Made by a program: the position numbers and the translations under genes. This document shows positions 21,011 to 26,067 of a stretch of 26,067 bases of DNA, piece by piece; within the stretch, counting starts at the first letter, position 1, and each line of letters begins with the position of its first letter. The notes under the pieces were generated by a model that saw nothing but the letters and a program-made list of their open reading frames with translations, ran no database searches and was not told where the DNA came from. Source of the stretch: Funneliformis mosseae (taxonomy: Eukaryota; Glomeromycota; Glomeromycetes; Glomerales; Glomeraceae); the NCBI GenBank assembly GCA_910592005.1, contig CAJVPP010000803.1, forward strand, positions 1-26,067. Reading direction: 5' to 3'.

Positions 21011-21069
21011 AATTAGCCTAAAATCAGCCATCTAATTTTTAGCTAATTTGGACTATTTCGACTAGTGCT

Positions 21070-22600
21070 TAGATGCTGAGTTATTATGTTCAAGGATCTG
21101 GCTGAATTTATGTGCTGGCCAAAATTGTGAAATAATGCTAACCAATTTTATATTGCGTCTTATTGTACTAATCACATAACTTTTGCTGACTTATGGATTA
21201 AAGAATTCAAAATGCAAAATATAAAAAACCATGCATTATCATAGTTAGCCTACATCATCTTGTAATCCAACTATTGTTTATTTGTTAATGATATATTGAT
21301 AGGATATTGTAAGCACTTCTGAGTCCTGATCATAGTTTAATCTGAATCAAGGTAATGAGTATGCTAATTTTTTAAGCATCCCTATAAAATTCTCTATTCC
21401 TATAAGAAAAATTCTTGAGAACGCTTTTAGGGATAATCTTGATATTATTTTTAGACTTCTTAGCTTATTTTATTAATTTCTTTATTATCTGTCTTTAAGA
21501 ATCTTATCAACTCTAAGAAATTTTAAAGTTCTAGGAAAAAATCAAAATTTTTCTATAATATACTACTTAGGCAAATATAGTCATATATATAGTTGATATA
21601 GTTGATATATAGTCAATATATAGTATATAAAAAAAATAAAAAAAATAAAGTGTTCAAAAATTCATAAGGCTTATAGAATTCTTAAGGACAAGTAGTAAAT
21701 TATCTTCCTAGAGTTCTAAAATCGTTAAAGAAGATACTTCTAATATTCTTGTTAAGTTATTTTGCCATCCTTATAAATTTTCATAAGGCTAAATTTTTGA
21801 TAAGTTATTAGAACTAACTTATAGCATTAGGTATTTTTATTCCATCTTAATTAGTATTACTAGTTCTGAATACTAACTCGTGACAGAATTAGTAATAGAT
21901 TTACTATCTTTCTTGAGATTATTAGGCTATTTTATTTCTTTCTTGATTAGTATCACTAGTATCACTAGTAAAAAGTAGTAATTTTTAGGAAAAAAAAATT
22001 GAAAATTTTCTATATTATCCTTATGGTCTATATAAAATATAATATAAAAAAAAAGTTAAGAAACTCAATTTTTTTCAATGACAATAGTATCACTAGTAAC
22101 ATTCATCAAAAAACTTTCTTTTGGCCTAGAATTCCTAAAGAGCCTATCATCTGCATCACTAGTTCTGTTATGAGTTTTTTTTTCCTGTAACACTAGTGAC
22201 AAGTTATATTATTTTTATTTATCTCTAAATTACCTACCAGTATTTGCGTTAGCCTACTTTTTCTGATGATAATATTCTCTCAATCCATGTTTTTTTTGCA
22301 TATATATTATAATAGTCATATCTGGATTTTATCAGCTCACTGCATTTTTTATAAGGAATTTACCTAAAATTCTGATGGATTTTACATTCCTTTAGATCAT
22401 AGCATCTCTGATTGCATTTTTTTTCAGTTCTAAAAATATATAGACAATAATAAAAATTCCAGAATAAATCCTTCTGAGATCGCATTTCCTTTTTTTTTGC
22501 CTTTCATTTATATATATCTATTAATAATATCAGAAAATTATTTTCATTTAAACTTTTTTCTTGTGAATAATATACCTCAAGTTTTAATATAACTATAAAT
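21070..22600. other. 1.5 kb noncoding stretch with scattered TATCACTAGT words
   Basis: No protein-like frame above the AT-rich background. Two things can be seen. A short GATATAGTTGATATATAGTC microrepeat occupies 21590-21632. Six ACTAGT hexamers occur at 21859, 21955, 21964, 22092, 22158 and 22192, four of them inside ATCACTAGT. Otherwise nothing is supported. Confidence 0.45.
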
Positions 22601-22609
22601 TATTTTAAA

Positions 22610-23141
22610 TTGTTTGAGAAAAAAATGATCCAATTTGAGCTTTCAGAGTACTTTAATACCTCTGTCCTTTTTCACCCAGAGGCTGAAAAAAATAAAATGA
22701 TAGGTCAGGTAATCAGATATTCTGGTGAGAATTACTTGATAAGCATCTTAACTCATGATATTTTAGTTCTTAAAAATGATGAGAGGTCGACTTTAACTCA
22801 CAATGATGAAATAATAAACTATTGAGATATTCCTTTCATACCAGTTGATATAAAAAAAGCTAAAGAATATATTAATTAATGATTCGGATAAGATCGGCAC
22901 TAATTTACTATATAAATTCGGGGTGAAAATTTCTGATTTATTAAGGTAACATGAATATTGCAAAAAAGACATTATATATCGATACACAAAAAAACCTGGT
23001 AACTCACGTTTTTTTTTATGTAATCTACTGCATGAATACATAACGAAAATGATAGTATCGAAAAAAAACATTTTTTATAGACTAAAAAAATATTTTTATT
23101 TGCACGCACGTCAGATTTTGGCCTTTCTATACTATAATTGA
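22610..23141 (+). pseudogene. unrecognised broken plus-strand gene
   Basis: From 22610 the frame reads MIQFELSEYFNTSVLF, RYSGENYLISILTHDILVL and NDEIINY, then TGA at 22823-22825 (Arg expected from CGA), then DIPFIPVDIKKAKEYIN. At 22877 the frame meets TAATGA. One base over, it continues from 22878 with NDSDKIGTNLLYKFGVKISD, LLR, TAA (Gln), HEYCKKDIIYRYTKK, SRFFLCNLLHEYI and FYLHARQILAFLYYN, ending TGA 23139-23141. So it is about 175 residues with two nonsense changes and one +1 shift (or a missed intron). The 5' end may lie further left. The composition is mixed alpha/beta with a basic C-terminus and I do not recognise a family. It converges with the minus-strand gene to its right and may belong to the same element. 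Confidence 0.5.
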
Positions 23142-23356
23142 ACTTCTCAATTTATGCTTCTAAAGTAATTTTCTTAAATATTATTAGATAACAAGTTTAT
23201 TTATATGTTTTTTAGCATATCTTTTTATTGAAATAACACTTTGGTATTTTTTTTATTACAATAAAAATGCGTTCACAATATTTCATATTTATTGTATAAA
23301 TATGAAGTAATAAATTCATTTATGTTTTTTTTGAAACCATAATGTTTTTGCAATTT
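23142..23356. other. spacer between convergent genes
   Basis: AT-rich with T runs. It should hold the 3' ends and polyadenylation signals of both convergent genes, but I cannot single out a signal in this composition. Confidence 0.4.
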
Positions 23357-26067
23357 TTAGGCATTTTCTGCTTCTTTCATATTCTTAAGAGCCATAGATT
23401 ATTTCCATTTACGTGAAAAAGTTGTAATCTAGTTGGAAATAGTTAACTCTTTTGGAATATCATCTAAGTTAATTTCACCTTCATGTCCGCAGCGTAACAA
23501 TTCATCTCGCATCTCTTTAGCCGACATTTTTTGCCTAGGGTTAGCTATTCCTGTATGAAACATACATTCGAATAGCTCTTTTACTTCAGATACAATTCTT
23601 TTCACTGGTGTCCTGATCTTTTGATTTTCTTTTAGAGACTACCCTTTATAAAATAATTTATGACTGAAAGAATAATTGAGCATGTTGATAATATATATTT
23701 ACAGCTTAGAAAATCACATACAAAAAGTGATACCTCTTTGATTTTGGGATAGTATCTGTTAGTACAGTATTGGTTGGACAAACAATCTCAATGTTCTATT
23801 TATTAGTGTTTTATTACCAATCGTCTTACAATACTTCATGTCATATGATTTGAATTACTTACTAATTCGTCATTTTTCTTGATTTCAGTATCATTATCTA
23901 ACAAACATTGGATCAGTACTACAAGAATTTTTTATCTCAAGATGATACAGTTATAGAAACTATACCTTTTTTTTGATACTTGATGCTGTCCAAGGTTTGT
24001 TTGGCTTTGTATGTTGAGTAATCACTGGGTTTGGCTTGTCAAAAATTCGTTCTTTAGTGATCTTTTGTATTTTACTAGGTGAGAACTTATTCCACGATCC
24101 AAATCCAAGAAGAGCTCTCCCATAAATATATCCTGCATCATCAGCTTCATTTGGCCAAGCCCATTCTGACCAATTTGTAATACCTTGTATAGTACCTAAT
24201 GTACTTTTGCGATCTATTTATAAATAAAGTATGTAATTTTCCTGAATTTTGATTATTTAGTGAATCAAATCAATTACAAACCTTGAGAACAATTAGGTTG
24301 AATATGTGCTACATGAGTACCTGCAAGACCTTTGATTGCATCCTCGATATTTTTATCAGAAGTAATATTATATCCTAGTTTTACATATCTTTTGATGGCA
24401 TGAGTTATCTTATAAATAAATAAAATAATTTAGTAAATATAATGCAAATTCTATCAAAAATCTGAAAATTCAAAATATTTATTACCTGTGCATGATGGGA
24501 ATCTATTGTTGTTTTCGCCTCACCTGCCTCTAAAAATATCCAATTTTTTATACTAACATTATACCATCCTTTCCAATATGATAAAATAATCATCAATTCA
24601 GTGTTATGGTAGTGAGGACCGTTATTGGAAATTATGGTAACCCATGATGGCTTCTTTTCAAAAGTTTCTATTACACTATGTAACGAAGAAGTAGTGAACC
24701 AGGCATCCTGTTTTGTATCATTTGACCAATGGTCAAATGCCTGAATATCTAGATCAGATGTCCTAGAATTTTTAGTATAAACAAGTATCAAATGAAGACT
24801 CCAATCGCGTTTGCCAAAAAATTTTGATTTTGTTTTTCTTGTGCTCTTGAAAAGAATTCTCATTTTGTAATCCATAATTAACAAAACATCATCTGAATCA
24901 AGTTGGAGGAGATTTGAATTTAACTGAGCATTTAGATATGTTTTTCTAGCATGATGTTACATAAAGGATATTAGTTGTTTTTGATATTCTTCAAGTATTT
25001 GATGATGTATTACATTTAGATTATTTCGTAATTTCTCAAAAAATCCAAATAAACCTTCACAACTTTGGCAGATTCTTGGATGATCTTGATTACAATCACC
25101 AAATGCATATTGAAGACAATGACTCACACAAGGAGTATGAATAGTACTACCCATATTATCAATTTGTAATTTTTTGGTAAAATCTTTGCGAAGGTATCGT
25201 TTTAAAATTTGTGATTCATTTACTAATTCTTTCTATTTATTATTATTTTATATATTAATAAATTCTAAATTAATTTTTCATATAATAAAAGAATAAACAA
25301 TAGTCTTATCCGAACACCTAGATCTGTAATATACATTTCAATAATTTTTTCAATTTCAGCAAATACCAAATAACCACATTCATTACATGTCATACACAAT
25401 CCTCCAAGATCTTCTTTATATTGAAAACGCTCTCCTTCTAAATGTGTCATAAATGATGTACGTTTCATACCATCAGGATATTGCTCATAAAATTTTTTCC
25501 ATAGTGACTGTTTGCAATCTTGAAGATATAATACAGGTAATCCACTTTCATTGTCAGTCTTATATGAGCTCATATTTACGTTGCTTTTATCTGCAAAAAA
25601 TGATCCAAATTGACTTAGTATTTCTTTTTTAGCTTGACACGATGAATAATTAGTTTTAATAATAGAGGTGCACCATAACCATTAACTCGTGCATGTTTTC
25701 GGAATTCAGAAATGGTATGTCTTCCAACCTTTTATTTATATAAAGTAATGATTACTACTTATACAACTAAATAAACCATTACAATTTGTTTTCAACTCTG
25801 AGTAAGAAAATTCATCTGCAATAATTGATAAAACCCTACGCTTATCATCACAATTTTGCTTATTGTCATCCAATACACATTTGAAAGAATTCCAGAAAAT
25901 CTTGGTTTTATTGGGCATGTGAATTGAAATACTGGTAAGAAAACCTATTTTGCTAAGTTGTTGAAGTGTTGCACGATCTTATTCAGGTTAGGATGATCTA
26001 GACCAAAATTGATACTAATAAAATTGTTTGTCAATATTATTTTGTCAATATTTATATAAACTTTAGA
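23357..26067 (-). pseudogene. multi-exon DDE-type transposase-like gene, runs off the right edge
   Basis: Reading leftward from the edge: RATLQQLSKIGFLTSI, MPNKTKIFWNSFKCVLDD and SIIADEFSYSELKTN (to about 25783). Next VGRHTISEFRKHARVNGYG (from 25728), ILSQFGSFFADKS, LYLQDCKQSLWKKFYEQYP and GGLCMTCNECGYLVF (exon to 25318). Exon 25232-24486 holds IHTPCVSHCLQYAFGD, CNQDHPRICQSCEGLF, LLIMDYKMRILFKS, FFGKRDWSLHLILVYT, TIISNNGPHYHNTEL and WIFLEAGEAKTTIDSHHA. Then 24408-24282 (KRYVKLGYNITS, AGTHVAHIQPN), 24213-23966 (ITNWSEWAWPNEADDAGYI), and a C-terminal part to about 23357 (IVSEVKELFECMFHTGIANP). Candidate catalytic residues are Asp in MDYKMRI, the expected Asp of SDNGPHYH (here Asn) and Glu in LEAGEAK. 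Two Cys clusters may bind zinc. Stops are few: TAA 24959-24957, TAG and TAA near 23430-23400, plus a small shift near 25645. The transposase superfamily is not determined. Confidence 0.6.
24409..24485 (-). other. intron in the right-hand transposase-like gene
   Basis: GTAATA donor directly after the DSHHAQ codons and TAAG acceptor before ITHAIKRYV; 77 nt. The reading frame joins cleanly. Other introns in the same gene by the same criteria are 24214-24281 and about 25233-25317, the latter with a weaker GTGTTC donor. Confidence 0.6.

Larger units (their letters stand above)
13100..21060. mobile_element. putative large two-gene CACTA/Plavaka-like DNA transposon
   Basis: Three observations suggest one element. 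First, a Tnp2-type transposase (minus, 13776-17015) and a partner gene (plus, 17873-19740) are divergent around a common 0.86-kb promoter region. Second, tandem arrays lie just outside each gene (13130-13680 and 19740-21010). The left array and the outermost right array both use related words such as ATTGGCAT, GACATCTGA and GGCTAATTTTAGGC. Third, nothing unrelated interrupts the block. CACTA elements typically carry subterminal repeats and a second gene for a DNA-binding protein, which fits. I could not establish exact ends: neither a convincing terminal inverted repeat nor a target duplication was found, so the coordinates are approximate. Confidence 0.6.

Noticed and set aside
13191..21067. 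CACTA termini: CACTAG at 13191 and its inverse ending at 21067
   Set aside because: The left CACTAG lies inside a repeat unit as a variant of ACATTAAAAATC, array sequence continues outside it, and the flanks (GCATA versus CTTAG) are not a duplication.
21999..22190. 63-codon plus-strand open frame
   Set aside because: Composition follows the AT-rich background and it contains the repeated ATCACTAGT words; no protein feature.
22793..23071. 92-codon minus-strand open frame
   Set aside because: Antisense to the better-supported plus-strand coding sequence at 22610-23141.
1..26067. CRISPR array, tRNA or rRNA genes
   Set aside because: The tandem arrays lack spacers of uniform unique sequence, the context is eukaryotic, and no cloverleaf or rRNA core was seen.

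Overview
This is a very AT-rich eukaryotic window made almost entirely of transposable elements in different states of decay. It has short GT-AG introns (about 50-95 nt) inside the transposon genes. The protein families resemble, as far as I can judge from memory, those of the transposon-dense genomes of arbuscular mycorrhizal fungi (Glomeromycotina, Rhizophagus/Gigaspora type). That assignment is an inference and was not searched. I see no host housekeeping gene, tRNA, rRNA or CRISPR array.

Layout. 1-540: a 24-bp minisatellite followed by an irregular array of CAAGTTGAG/CTCAACTTG words. About 560-5134: a degenerate Ty3/gypsy retrotransposon with protease, reverse transcriptase, RNase H, an unusual Tyr/Glu/Gln-rich spacer, and an integrase whose DD35E residues survive. 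5200-5536 and 6797-6990: a possible extra reading frame downstream of pol, split by a nested Tc1/mariner element (5537-6794) with TA target duplication and recognisable inverted ends. 8301-9619: a second, complete-length Tc1/mariner element with 29-bp inverted repeats, TA duplication and a broken DD34E transposase. 11975-12643 (minus): a low-complexity plus helical protein gene broken only by small frameshifts. 13.1-21.05 kb: what looks like one large two-gene DNA transposon of the CACTA/Plavaka (Tnp2-like) kind. It has a transposase on the minus strand (13776-17015), a divergently transcribed multi-exon coiled-coil partner gene on the plus strand (17873-19740), four 89-bp repeats in the shared promoter region, and different tandem arrays outside each gene (13130-13680; 19740-20470 and 20710-21010). 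22.6-23.14 kb: an unassigned broken plus-strand gene. About 23.35 kb to the window end (minus): a multi-exon gene with a DDE/RNase H-like core and Cys clusters, probably another transposase family, running off the right edge.

The unifying observation is how these genes are broken. Almost every internal stop sits where family conservation or context predicts Gln (CAA/CAG to TAA/TAG), Arg (CGA to TGA) or Trp (TGG to TAG/TGA). The two arms of each Tc1 inverted repeat differ only by C/T, mostly at CpA and CpG. Three unrelated transposases have also apparently lost one Asp by Asp-to-Asn (G to A on the coding strand). This is the footprint of RIP-like mutation or methylcytosine deamination acting on repeats, not of an altered genetic code. 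The 11975-12643 gene and the right-hand gene carry far fewer such stops, so they may be younger or less exposed.
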